Shown: positions 1-10,284, counted from the stretch's first letter. The stretch is DNA of 64,000 nucleotides from Purshia tridentata (GCA_003254885.1 QANT01005748.1:59920-123919); one strand, 5' to 3'. A program made the numbers and translations. The notes: generated by a model not told the origin, from the sequence alone.

Positions 1-492
1 CGTCACCAGATCCAAAAAGGAAAACTAGGGACGGGTCGTAACACATTTCGTGTGAGGGTGGAACAAAAGTGTCTTTTCGGTGCATACTCAGTCCAACTTG
101 GTCAAAGTTGCACCAAAACGTGCCTGGATGGCAAGAAAGGGATGAGGAAGCACTCTCTAATGTCTCGATTAGCGTGCTAGCCCTCAGGAACCACTTTAGG
201 TGTTAAGAACGAACGAAAACGTTGTTTCGGTGAACACTCGGTACGATTTGGTTCAAGTTGCACCAAAACGTTATCGATTGGCAAGAAAGACATGGGGAAG
301 TGCTTTCTCATGCTTGGATTAGCGTCCTAGCCCTAGAGAAGCATGTTTCATGTTTAGAAGTAATGAAAACATCACTTCGGTGCGCGCTCAATCCAACTTC
401 GTGCAATTTCCACCAAGACATGCCCGGCTGGCAAGAAAGATATAGGGAAGCACTTTCTCATGCTTGGATTAGCGTTCTAACCCTCAAGAAGC
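1..492 (+). repeat. Satellite array, ~150-bp monomer (left end)
   Basis: About three monomers in the + orientation. The landmark CACCAAAACG or a close variant recurs at about 111, 261 and 411, giving a 150-bp period. The landmark TTGGCAAGAAAG follows each one. The array ends at about 492, where satellite text changes to pararetrovirus protease sequence. The first bases are already inside a monomer, so the array continues leftward out of the window. Confidence 0.92.
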
Positions 493-1124
493 ACCTTAGG
501 CTCTCAGTGTTTGGGTTGTCTTTGAGAAATATCTTGATGGTACTTGGCCTTCCTGGAGGCAATTCAGATCTGCACGGGAATCAATGAGTGCAAAAGCTGA
601 GAACTGGAAACTGTCCTAGATCTGAATAGTAACCTCAACTAGCCATCGTTGTACATAAGCACACTCGATTTGGGGAATAAATCCCAAAGCATTTACTTTA
701 TGTTCATTGATTACTATCCCCTGTTTCTTAGTTCCTGACTCCTCGAGCTCTTGGAATTGAGCATCAAACTCCATGAGCTCCTTCCATTCCTCTGCCTCGT
801 CAACAGGGCTTGCTTCTTGAGCTAATTTCAGAATATTTATTCTGGTCTTCAACTCCTTTAGCTCAGTTTTAACTTGCTTGATTTCGGCTTGCAAGTCTTG
901 GACTGTTACTTCTTTTTGGAGTTGCTTAGCCTGGACTCGTTCCACTCTTAGGCTGCTTTGGAGTCTGGGTCTCCTGAATCTGCCGCTCTTTAAGAGCATT
1001 CAAGAAGTTTTCAATGGCTTCCCTTTTTCAAGCTGGATCCTGGATGGCATGAATTAAATCTAAGGTGAGGTTGTCATGCTTTGTAAGGACTCGAACACAC
1101 CCGCACGGCTCCTGCTCGTCATCG
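493..1124 (-). pseudogene. Pararetrovirus capsid C-terminus to protease N-terminus, truncated
   Basis: Read on -, this holds the last part of the capsid region, a heptad-rich stretch (about 790-920, rich in Lys, Glu, Leu and Val, likely coiled coil) and the beginning of the protease (IPQIECAYVQRW). The protease is cut off at about 492 by satellite DNA, just downstream of its catalytic motif. The same segment is found more completely at 3,259-4,300 and 10,722-11,500. Its upstream neighbour is not the zinc-knuckle part of the capsid, as in the other copies, but an RT fragment. Confidence 0.85.
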
Positions 1125-1432
1125 GGATAATGGTGCCTTGGTGGATGTGGTGACCAGGCCTGCATTCTCCACAACCTTTAAGAAGACCTTTAAGTGCTTC
1201 ACATGTTGATCAAAGGTGTTGGAGAAGATTAGCACATCATCAATGTAGACAATGGCAAACTCTGAGTAGGCGTTGAACACCTTGTTCATGATGTTTTGGA
1301 ACTCAGAGGGGGCATTTTTTAGCCCAAATGGCATAACGTTCCATTCATTGTGCCCGAATGGAATAGTAAACGCTGTCTTATAGCACTCATCTTCCCGAAT
1401 CTGGATCTGCCAATATCCAAACTTCATGTTAA
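1125..1432 (-). pseudogene. Pararetrovirus reverse transcriptase palm fragment
   Basis: About 100 residues of the RT palm with the motif PFGLKNAPSEFQ and the catalytic YIDD (about 1,235-1,246). Capsid sequence lies on both sides, so the fragment sits where the capsid zinc-knuckle segment belongs. It retains 14 residues between PFGL and YIDD that the longer RT copy at 9,103-10,284 has lost. An N base at 1,433 marks its upstream edge, so the join could be an assembly event rather than a real rearrangement. Confidence 0.88.
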
Positions 1433-1433
1433 N

Positions 1434-2097
1434 AAGTTAGTCTGAGGTCTGACCTTCTTCTTGTGTTTAGCCTTTATTCCTTCCAGGCCAAATTGTTCGC
1501 AGAAGTCTCCCAACTCTTTCCCCTTCATAGCGTGTTGTTTCTCGATCTGCCGTTTCAGTTTCATGTCAGTGCACAGCGCTATACCTTCTGCACATATGTG
1601 ACTATTTAGCTCACTAAATGTGACATATTGTAGGGGATTACTCCTCCATAGACTTGTCTTAGTCTACTTCTTACTTTCTTAGCAAACATTGGCGGGAGGC
1701 CAGATATGTATTTTTCCTTCCAGAACTCAGAATGGCAATCATTCCTGGTGAAGACTTTAGTCATGAACACATCTTCATACCACCGGAAATACGACAGAGT
1801 CTTGCATCTGAGGTTCATAAGGATATCTCTGGTACTTTCCAGGTAGGTTGTTTCGTTGCCAATGAAGTGCCAAGGTAGAGTATAGACCAGTGTATTAACC
1901 TGATCTCCTTCGTAGACTACTTCCATCCCAGTATCTACTTCTCCTTCACTTGTCAGGATTTGCTCCTGAAAAGTCTCCGGGAGGTTGTCCTACCAACCTT
2001 TGAGTTGGCCTATGAAACCGGCAATGAGTAGACATGCTCTGTGTGTTTCATCTAAGATAAAACTGCTTGCTCAGTAAGCAATAGCCTGCATCAACAT
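1434..2097 (-). pseudogene. Pararetrovirus capsid protein, central fragment
   Basis: Collinear on - with the capsid regions at 4,640-5,148 and 11,850-12,560. It includes the stretches MEVVYEGDQVNTLVYTL and KYISGLPPMFAKKVRSRL. One uninterrupted part spans 1,606-1,926; both sides are broken by stops. It runs into the movement-protein copy upstream (2,098 onward) and stops at 1,433 before reaching the zinc knuckle. No function is expected. Confidence 0.82.
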
Positions 2098-3210
2098 TTA
2101 TCTAAACGTCTCTGCAATCTGGTACTCAGTTTTGCCATCGATGTTCCACTCCGTAATGGCTCTCTCCTCCTGGCTGAAGTTCTCGTGGTACCATCTCCTT
2201 TTAGGAGCATGGCATGGCCGCATGTACTCCTTGATGAGTAAATCTTTATTTACTCTGAACTCTTTTTCGTCTGCTGAAAGTACGTTTATACTCGGCTCGT
2301 AAATCGACCCTTCCATGTCTGAAAAGGTTGGTTCTTCCTGCCTATACACCGGATGAGCAATATGAATTGATCCTTCCACGGTGTACCCATCTAAGGTTGG
2401 ACTTTTTGCCCTTTCCTCAGACTGGAAGCTCCTTCTTGTATCTACACTTCTTCTGGCGTCAGAGGCTCTGGCGCTGGAGCTGGCTAGGCTGATTCGAGTT
2501 GATCTGCTAGTTGAGCATCGGATCTCAACTTCTCCATCCTCTTTCTGGATGATCTGCTCCAAGTCATGATTTTGTCTTGGCCTTGGAGGTATGGCTGAGG
2601 GTAATACCCATTGATCTAGTAGTTGGATCTCATTCCAATTGATTGATTTTGGAATGACCACATTCGCCTTCTTCAGGTCCGCCACAAAGAGAGTTGTTTT
2701 TCCTCTTGGCTGAACGCTTTTAGCCCCTGGGCTCACCGTCGTCATGACTTTGTAATAAACTCGATAGATCAAGGCCATATTTTCGGAGCCTTGGATCATA
2801 TTGAATCCTTGTGACTGCACGTTTAATGATAGAGCCTTTAAGACTCCTGGATTAGTCAGGGAAACTGAAAAGATGGGGAAACAGTTAAAGAAGATTGGGC
2901 CATCACAGAGTGATGATTCAACTATTCCCAAAAGAGAATCTGTAAACCTGTTGTGCCTTGTATCGCGTACATAAACAAGCACAAATGTATCTAACCCTGT
3001 CCTGGTGAGAGGCTTAATTCCCACCTGTACCAATCCAATGTGAAGGTATCTATATTTTTGGGCCACTAGGGGTGAACAGCTAGAAATCTTCCAGCCTATC
3101 CACTATAGACTCTGTTCTTTCACATGGCTTGATGACATAATCGCTTCACCAGTCAAAAACACCCTTTTGATAGACATCCTTGATCGGCATCTTGAGGATC
3201 GTCCAATTAT
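2098..3210 (-). pseudogene. Pararetrovirus movement protein with shortened linker to capsid
   Basis: An open frame of 322 codons from 3,066 to 2,098, preceded by a broken N-terminus up to about 3,210. It resembles the 30K-type viral cell-to-cell movement protein. The core includes DTRHNRFTDSLLG and GPIFFNCFPIFSVSL. After the core come Ser/Arg-rich and acidic linker sequences, then a direct jump into capsid sequence (ITEWNIDGKTEYQI). About 500 bp of linker present at 5,653-6,130 is missing here. The N-terminal part is also shorter than the copy at 6,651-7,184. At about 3,210 it abuts the protease end of another copy, an order not expected in an intact genome. Confidence 0.82.
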
Positions 3211-3214
3211 GCAA

Positions 3215-3837
3215 CTTCTCCGATCCCAAAATGCATTAGGATGGTTAGCGCAGACCTTTTACAAGAACACCTCCTTTAGATTCTCAATTTTTCTTTGGTT
3301 TGCTGGCACTTTTAGCGCCTCTTCAGTCAATTTGTAGCGTAACTCCTCCTTTAAAGAACAAAGAAACTGTTCTTTTCCTTTTAGGAGTTGGATTGCAATC
3401 ACATACTTCGCTTGAGGTTTCTGGATGAACTTGAATGCAACTTCTATTCTATCTACCTTGGCCTTCAACCCCTTACTATCCACTTTGAGTGAATTAGTTT
3501 GATATAAAGTTTGGAGGAAAGTGTTACCTAAAATACAAGAATCTTTTAGATCCTTAATCAGAATAAACTGGACTGGTAGGCATACACCATTGCTGCAGAC
3601 TGTTGCATCAGGTAATTTGTACTGGATTTGCATCCTCCTTCCGTTGGCTGCTCTCAGTGTTTGGGTTGTCTTTAAGAAATATCTCGACGGTACTAGGCCT
3701 TCTTGGAGGCAATTCAAATCTGCACCGGAATCGATGAGTGCCACAGCTGAGAACTGGAAACTGTCCTGGATCTGAATAGTAACCTCAACTAGCCATCGCT
3801 GGCCATAAACACACTCGATCTGGGGAATAGATCCCAA
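3215..3837 (-). pseudogene. Pararetrovirus aspartic protease
   Basis: A retropepsin-like domain on -. The catalytic motif ALIDSGADLNCL lies near 3,720-3,740, and the flap and C-terminal part continue through ILGNTFLQTLY. The family cleaves the viral polyprotein. The open frame covers 3,259-3,837 and is continuous with capsid sequence upstream in the same frame. It ends at a stop at 3,259 where the copy near 10,460 reads on. The sequence past 3,250 then jumps at about 3,210 to the start of a movement-protein copy. Confidence 0.87.
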
Positions 3838-5150
3838 AGCATTTACTTCAGGCTCATTGATTACTATCCCTTGTGTCTTGGTTCCTGACTTCCCGGGCTC
3901 TTGGAATTGAGCTTCAAACTCTATGAGCTCCTTTCATTCCTCTGCCTCGTCAGCAGGGCTTGCTTTTTGAGCTAATTCCAGAATATTTATTATGGTCTTC
4001 AACTCCTTTAGCTCAGTTTTAACTTGCTTGATTTTGGCTTGCAAGTCTTGGACTGTTACTTCTTTTTGGAATTGCTTAGCCTGGACCCCTTCCACTATAG
4101 CCTTGTAGCTATATGGGGTTGCTAGCCTTTTAAGCTGTTTTGGAATTTGGGTCTCCTGAGTCTGCTGCTCTTTAAGAGCATTCAAGAAGCTTTCAATGGC
4201 TTCTCTTTTTCGAGTTGGATCCTGGATGGCATCAATTAAATCCAGGGTGAGGTTGTCATGTTTTGTAAGGACTTGAACACACCCACACTGCTCCTGCTTG
4301 TCATTCGAAGAGGTTGTTTCCTTTGAGGAACTTTCCTCTGAATCCTTGAGCTCTACCAGTTCATCCGAAGAGTCATCAGATGCTAGGAACAAGTGGTAAA
4401 GCGAAGCTTTTAACTCCTCACTTATTTCCAGAGCATTGATTTTCTCCTTCATTCGACACTCATTTTTATAGTGTCCTATTTTGCCACATTTGTAGCAGAC
4501 TGATGGCTTCTTTGATGTCTGCCCCTTGTACCTTTTCTTTTCTTGGTAAGCTTTGCCCCTTTTAGAGGTTCTTCTTGGGAAGTCTTCCCTTGTTCTGCGA
4601 TCTTTGTAGTAAGGCTTCTTATAAAAGTTAGTCTGAGGCCTGACCTTCTGCTTGTGTTTAGCCTTTATTCCTTCCAGGCCAAATTGTTCGCAGAAGTCTC
4701 CCAACTCTTTCCCCTTCATAACGCGTTGTTTTTCGATCTGTCATTTCAGTTTCATGTCATTGCAGAGCGCTATACCTTCTGTACATATGTGACTATTTAG
4801 CTCACCAAATGTGATAGTATTGTAGGGGATTACTCCTCCATAGACTTGTTTCAGTCTACTTCTTACTTTCTCAGCAAACATCGGCGGGAGGCCAGATATG
4901 TATTTTTCCTTCCAGAACTCAGAATGGCAATCATTCTTGGTGAAGACTTTAGTCATGAACACATCTTTATACCACCGGAAATGCAACAGAGTCTTGCATC
5001 TGAGGTTCATAAGGATATTTCTAGTACTTTCCAGGTAGGCTGTTTCGTTGCCAATGAAATGCCAAAGTAGAGTATAGACCAGTGTATTAACCTGATCTCC
5101 TTCGTAGACTACTTCCATCCCAGTATCTACTTCTCTTTCACTTGTCAAGA
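3838..5150 (-). pseudogene. Pararetrovirus capsid protein with CCHC zinc knuckle
   Basis: One reading frame from 5,148 to 3,838, continuous with the protease and broken by stops at about 4,741 and 3,934. It shows the capsid core (GLPPMFAEKVRSRL), a basic Lys/Arg-rich stretch (about 4,530-4,650), and a CCHC zinc knuckle CYKCGKIGHYKNEC (about 4,455-4,500) typical of Caulimoviridae capsids and used for RNA binding. An acidic Ser/Glu/Asp patch and a predicted coiled coil follow. The N-terminus is cut at 5,150 by the CACTA end. Few defects relative to its length suggest it is younger or less decayed than its neighbours. Confidence 0.88.
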
Positions 5151-5651
5151 TTCACTACTACAAAAATGTCCATATATATCACTTCATATATATCAGTTTT
5201 AAACGTAACTGATATTGTAATATTAAGTTTTTTAAAACTGATATTTTTACCATTTTATATATCGGCTTATATATTTGGGTATTCTATTCCGATATCTTAA
5301 ATATTTAATTTTATTTTATATATCGGTTTACATATTAAGGTGTTTTATTTCGATATTTTAAATCTTTTAATTTTATCAATTATATTTTAAAACTGATATC
5401 TAAAGTAATATAAGGGAAAAAGGGAAAAAATGCTGTTCGCTTAGGTTTTTTATCCCAATCACACAACTTAATTATTCTCACTCAAAACTCTCTCTCTCTT
5501 TAATTTTCTCTATCTCCTCTCTCTTCCTCACCGTGCCTCACTGTGATGGCCAGCTAGACCACCGACCATCTCTTCCTCTCTCTTTCCTCTCCCTTCTCCA
5601 ACCTAACCCAAGCTAAGCCGAAGGTCTACTTGTACCCACACCTTGCAGAGA
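5151..5651 (+). mobile_element. CACTA (En/Spm-type) transposon 5' terminal fragment
   Basis: The fragment starts with CACTACTACAAAAATG directly after capsid sequence, a typical CACTA terminal inverted repeat. Repeated ATATATCGGTTT and CCGATAT-type motifs to about 5,400 fit the subterminal repeats of this superfamily. From about 5,440 there is a CT-rich leader-like stretch. The fragment stops at an N base (5,652), after which pararetrovirus sequence resumes. No 3' terminus is found here. The same subterminal motif style recurs at 45,290-45,870. Confidence 0.72.
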
Positions 5652-5652
5652 N

Positions 5653-6650
5653 CTTTGATTCCTTCCTTCTTTCTGGTAGTACTGGTGGTACCAGTCCTTT
5701 TGCTTCTAAGATCTTTTGGAAAGGTACAGCCATCCTTTTAGATTCTGGCTGTTTTGTCTCTTTTCCTCCTTCTTCCACCAAGTTTTCCATAGCTTCTTCT
5801 ATTCTGGTGGTCTGTTCTCCAATTGTCTGGAGGTGGATGTTTGTATAGTTTTTCTGGGCTGCCAAAGCATCCATAACTGGTGCTACATCCCTTATGTTTA
5901 CCTTGAATGGAATAGCTGTTGTTCCACTAAATTCAACTGTTGTTGCTGGGGGATGGACTGCCTTTTCTATCCTCCCATCGTTTATTTTAAAGCTCTTAAG
6001 GTTGTTGCTCAGGACACACAGAGACGCTTTTAGCGTTTCACTGCCGTTTTCTGAAATATACTTATCAAACCAAGAGAAAAATAGAACATTTCTCCTAATC
6101 TGATGCATATACTTCAGATATTTGAGGTGAGTATTGGCTCTCTCCTTCTGGCTGAAGTTCTTGTGGTACCATCTCCTTTTAGGAACATGGCATGGCCGCA
6201 TGTACTCCTTGGTGAGTAAATCTTTATTTACTCTGAACTCTTTTTCGACTGCAGATAGTACGTTTATACTCGGCTTGTAAACCGACCCTTCCATGTTTGA
6301 AAAGGTTGGTTCTTTTTGCCTATACACCAAATGAGCAATAGGAATTGATCGTTCCACGGTGTACCCATCTAAGGTTGGACTTTTTGCCCTTTCCTCAGAC
6401 TGGAAGCTCCTTCTTGTATCTACACTTCTTCTGGCATCAGAGGCTCTGGTGCTGGAGCTGGCTAGGCTGATCCGAGTTGATCTGCTAGTTGAGAATCGGA
6501 TCTCAACTTCTCCATCCTCTTTCTGGATGATCTACTCCAAGTTGTGATTTTGTCTTGGCCTTGGAGGTACGGCTAATGGTAATACCCATTGATTTGGTAG
6601 TTGGATCTCATTCCAATTGATGGATTTTGGAATGACCACATTCGCCTTCT
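5653..6650 (-). pseudogene. Pararetrovirus movement protein C-terminus and linker region
   Basis: It continues the movement-protein copy at 6,651-7,184 after a frameshift near 6,703. It contains the Ser/Arg and acidic linker with one internal stop (near 6,535). From 6,357 to 5,626 the frame is open and includes about 150 residues (roughly 5,653-6,130) absent from the copy at 2,098-3,066. That extra part has a heptad-like stretch (TIGEQTTRIEEAMENLVEE) and is probably the region between movement protein and capsid. It ends at the N base at 5,652. I do not recognise a domain in the extra part. Confidence 0.75.
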
Positions 6651-7184
6651 TCAGGTCCACCACAAGGAGAGTTGTTTTTCCTCTTGGCTGAAGGCTTTTA
6701 GCCCTAGGCTCACCGTCGTCATGACTTTGTAATAAACTCGATAGATCAAGGCCATATTTTCGAAGCCTTGGATCATATCGAATCTTTGTGACTGCACGTT
6801 TAATGATAGAGCCTTTAAGACTCCTGGATCAATTAGGGAGACTGAAAAGATGGGGAAACAGTTGAAGAAGATTGGGCCATCATAGAGTGATGATTCAACC
6901 ATTCCCAAAAGAGAATCTGTAAACCTGTTGTGCCTTGTATCGCGTACACAAACAAGCACAGATGTATTTAACCCTGTCCTAGTGAGAGGCTTAATTCCCA
7001 CCTGTACCAATCCAATGTGGAGGTATCTATATTTTCGGGCCACATGCTGTTGTAGCATTTCTGGGGTCAACAGCTGGAAATCTTCCAGCGTATCCACTAT
7101 AGACTCTGTTCTTTGACATGTCTTGATGACATAATCACTCCGCCAGTCAAACACACCCTTTTGATAGACATCCTTGATCGGCAT
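6651..7184 (-). pseudogene. Pararetrovirus movement protein core
   Basis: It begins MPIKDVYQKGVFDW about 35 bp downstream of the primer binding site, in the position where the first viral ORF is expected. The 30K-type core (CVRDTRHNRFTDSLLG, GPIFFNCFPIFSVSL) is present. A one-base loss near 6,703 shifts the frame, and the open part ends at 6,651. The N-terminus here is longer and better kept than in the copy at 2,098-3,210. The family moves viral nucleoprotein through plasmodesmata; this copy cannot make a full product. Confidence 0.85.
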
Positions 7185-7219
7185 CTTGGGGATCGTCCAG
7201 TTTGATCCTAGTGCAAAGT

Positions 7220-7232
7220 GGCTCTGATACTA
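7220..7232 (-). other. Primer binding site, initiator tRNA-Met type
   Basis: On - the sequence reads TAGTATCAGAGCC, one mismatch from the plant initiator tRNA-Met complement TGGTATCAGAGCC. It lies between leader and movement protein, as in Caulimoviridae, where it primes minus-strand DNA synthesis. Confidence 0.85.
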
Positions 7233-7249
7233 CTTTGCCCCAGGATAGG

Positions 7250-7552
7250 CTAGAAGGCAAGAGACTTCAACTCTTCGTTGAAAAGATGGATTTGGGTTTT
7301 AGTATAGACGATTTCCTCATGTAAATTGAGGATCTCTTCTCTTAATAGGTTATAGAGCGGGTCTGTTTTAGGTGTGGTTTGGAGGCTATGTCTAGAGGCT
7401 AGCAGATTGTGTTTAAGAACACGAAGATAATTTTCGTGGTGCTTAACACGGATTAATAAATCAAATCGTAATAAAACTATAAAGTGAATAAAAGAACTTA
7501 CAGTTAAGAGTTTGTAAACACACTTCAAACTAATGAAGAAAGCACACTGCAA
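7250..7552 (-). other. Pararetrovirus RNA leader with possible short ORF
   Basis: It lies between the viral TATA region and the primer site. One frame is open for about 100 codons but lacks a convincing ATG at its upstream edge. The inverted copy at 12,850-13,069 keeps part of the same frame with mostly conservative differences (RE to KK, N to D), which hints that some of it was coding. Caulimoviridae leaders commonly carry short ORFs. Its function is unknown. Confidence 0.5.
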
Positions 7553-7650
7553 ACTTTGTTAAAACTGGAATATTTTACAAAGAGTGGGGTTTTTTACAAT
7601 GTAAAGGAGTAGGATTCTGATCGATGCCTTCAACTGAGGCTCAATCTCCT

Positions 7651-7658
7651 TATTTATG
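7651..7658 (-). promoter_or_regulatory. Pararetrovirus promoter, TATA-like box
   Basis: It reads CATAAATA on -, followed by AGGAG. The copy at 12,719-12,726 has TATAAATA at the same place. It lies about 420 bp upstream of the primer site, consistent with a pregenomic RNA promoter. The T-to-C change at the first base may weaken it. Confidence 0.6.
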
Positions 7659-7764
7659 CACAAAGCTCACAAGCAAGGGCCAAAACAAGCGGCCAAAAGG
7701 AAATACAGGACTAAACAAGTGGCCGACAAAAGAAAAAGCCGAAAATGAAGATAAGATTCCCACT

Positions 7765-7884
7765 GAAGACAATTAGAGAGTAATCAACTTCCCACTAAGT
7801 GAGTGGCTTCTAGCGTCGGCACAAGAAGACAATTAGAGAGTAATCAACTTCCCACTAAGTGAGTGGCTTCTAGTGTCGGCATAA
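7765..7884. repeat. 60-bp tandem duplication upstream of viral promoter
   Basis: Two near-identical 60-bp units start GAAGACAATTAGAGAGTAAT at 7,765 and 7,825. They differ at about two positions. They lie about 110-230 bp upstream of the TATA-like box on -, the usual place for enhancer elements in this family. Confidence 0.9.
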
Positions 7885-7977
7885 AGGATAAAGATTGAGT
7901 GGGGAATCTTCTTTTGGATTTTGTGGAGATGAGTCACACCTTACTTTAGGTGCCACTTGCCTTTGTCGGATATCTTT

Positions 7978-9102
7978 TTAGATATCATCATTCCCAAGGC
8001 TCTCCGTGACATACCGGTAGTCTTCATCTGATGAGTGTTCTTCAGGAATGGAGAAGGCATCTTGGATTAATGCTTTTAGCATATCTCTGGGAAGATCCTT
8101 GTTCTTTTCTTTTAGGGTTTGAATCTGCTCCATTACTAAGTCTTTTAAACTCTTTCCTTTTCCATTATCCTTTCCTGTTGATGGATCTAGTTGGGTCAAA
8201 TTAATTAATTTAATTCTAAATTTTGATGGGTAGAAATGGAATATATCGAACTTGTCCCACCATTTCACGCAAATTGACCGTACCAGCATAGGAAGATGGT
8301 TGTCCTCATCCTCATCAGGTCCTAAGATAGAGTAGGTCCACTTAGTGATCCAACAGAGATTATACAGTGCATAGAACCATAGGCTCATAAGACCTAAGAT
8401 AGAGTAGGTCCACTTAGTGATCCAACAAAGATTATACAGTGCATAGAACCATAGGCTCATAAGCCATGGTTGCACAGCGTTGGTATTCGCCACAGCAAAC
8501 CTAGTTAAGCACTCCTTTAGCTGTTCTGGGAGAATGGAATCAATTGGTCCCCAAATGGAAAACCATGCAATGAACCAGTTTGGAAAGAATGTTGGTTTCT
8601 CCAAGGTTTGAAATCTTATGAACCAGGAGTGGGTGTAACCTTCGTTTTGGATGATTAGGACATGTCTCCAAGCTTCTGAATAGTCCTTGTAAGTGAAGAA
8701 AGGAGGGTTAATCTTTTTATCCGTGAAATAAACCCTAGCCATAGGAGAAGAGGCTCCTGTAGAGATCTTCAGGAAGTCCTTTAAGGACAACACCTTTAAT
8801 GGCATCTCAGCCTTCTTAGAGCTAAACTTATGGAATATGGTGGCAAAACCTGTTTCTAACAGTATAGATTCATACCACGTCCTCTTCTTGTCTCCGTCTT
8901 TAGGATCAAGGGGATCCTTGAAATATGAGCTGCTAACCTCTTTAGGTTCAAGTGATTTGAACTCTTCTTCAATAATGCAGATGAAATTATCAAAGGAGTG
9001 GTGGAAAAGAGTCCTTTTAGGCTCCTCCTCAGTGGGCTGTCTAAGCCACCGAGTGTTTTTTGGGCCACGACCCTTCGTCTTTGTTGCCGTTGTATCTGTG
9101 CC
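7978..9102 (-). pseudogene. Pararetrovirus ORF2, unknown function
   Basis: The frame is open for about 374 codons directly after the stop that ends the RT/RNase H ORF (9,103-9,105), and it is in the same frame. The first ATG in this frame is at 8,805. The product has aromatic-rich stretches (FFPNWFIAWFSIWGPID) and an acidic C-terminus. Residues encoded at 8,321-8,464 are a 24-residue tandem duplication (72-bp period, MSLWFYALYNLCW in both). I recognise no domain. Florendoviruses are reported to carry a second ORF of unknown role in this position; equating the two is inference. Confidence 0.7.
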
Positions 9103-10284
9103 CTATTCATCCTTCTGTTCCTCTTGGTTGCCTTGCAAATATTCTCTGGTTAGAAAATCAGGTAGAGAATTATTCTCTCCTTTTATGAATTCTATTTTGA
9201 AGTCAAACGCAGAGAGTATGGCCTGCCATCTAGCGAATATTTGTTTGGATGCTAGATTTTTCACATCCTTATTTAGGACGTCTTTGGGTGCCTTACAGTC
9301 AACCCTAACTATGAACTCCTGATTTAGGAGGTCGCTCTCAAATTTTGACACACAGAGGACAATGGCTAAGATCTCTTTTTTGATGGTGGAGTATTTTTGT
9401 TGGGCCTCATTCCAAACTCCTGAGGTGAATCGAACCAACTGTTCATTATTTGAGTATGGGCTTTTTTGTTTTAGAATTCCACCATAGCCCAATTCTGATG
9501 CATCTGTTTCCATTATTTTAGTGAACTCGGGCCTTCCTATGGCTAAGCAAGGGAGCTCTTTAGCCCTGGCTTTAAGCCTTTGGACTGCCTGAGTATGCTG
9601 TTCAGTCCATTCTGGAGGGTTTTTCTTTAACCTCTGGTACAGCAGCTTGCTTTCTTTGGCCAGGTCCTTGCAGAAATCAACAATATAATTCAAACTCCCA
9701 AGAAACCTTTGCAGCTGGGTTTTTTCCTTAAGCTCATCAGGAAATTTATCTACAAAAGCAATTGCTCTGTCGATCGAAATAATGGTGCCTTGGTGGATGT
9801 TGTGATCAAGGAACCTGATATTGGTTTGAAATATCTCCATCTTTTTTGCAGAGATTACCAGGCCTGCATTCTCCACAACCCTTAAGAAGACCCTTAAGTG
9901 CTTCACATGTTGGTCAAAGGTGTTGGAGAAGATTAGCACATCATCAATATAGACAATGGCAAACTCTGAGTAGGCCTTTTTTAGCCCAAATGACATAACA
10001 TTCCATTCGTAGTGCCCGAATGGAATAGTAAACGCTGTCTTATAGCATTCATCTTCCCGAATCTGGATCTGCCAATATCCAAACTTCATGTCAAACTTGG
10101 AAAATACAGTGGCGCTGTAGAGACATCCAAGTAAGTCCTTCTTGTTAGGGATTGGATATCTAATCCATCTTAAAGCCTTATTAAGGGCCTTGTAGTTGAT
10201 TACCAACCTAGGGACTCCTTTTTCAATTTCAGTTGCTTTCATGACATAGAAAGCTGGACAACTCCATGGAGATTTACTTTCTCA
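9103..10284 (-). pseudogene. Pararetrovirus reverse transcriptase and RNase H
   Basis: An open frame of 379 codons from 10,242 to 9,103. The RT fingers and palm are present (VINYKALN, KFDMKFGYWQIQI, AIVYIDDVLIFSN), then thumb and connection (RFLGSLNYI), then RNase H (METDASELGYGG with catalytic Asp, and a later KKEILAIV with Glu). The palm lacks 14 residues (42 bp) just before YIDD that the fragment at 1,125-1,432 keeps, so the domain is probably inactive. A stop at 10,282-10,284 separates it from upstream sequence. It ends at a TAG at 9,103-9,105, followed in frame by ORF2. Confidence 0.9.
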
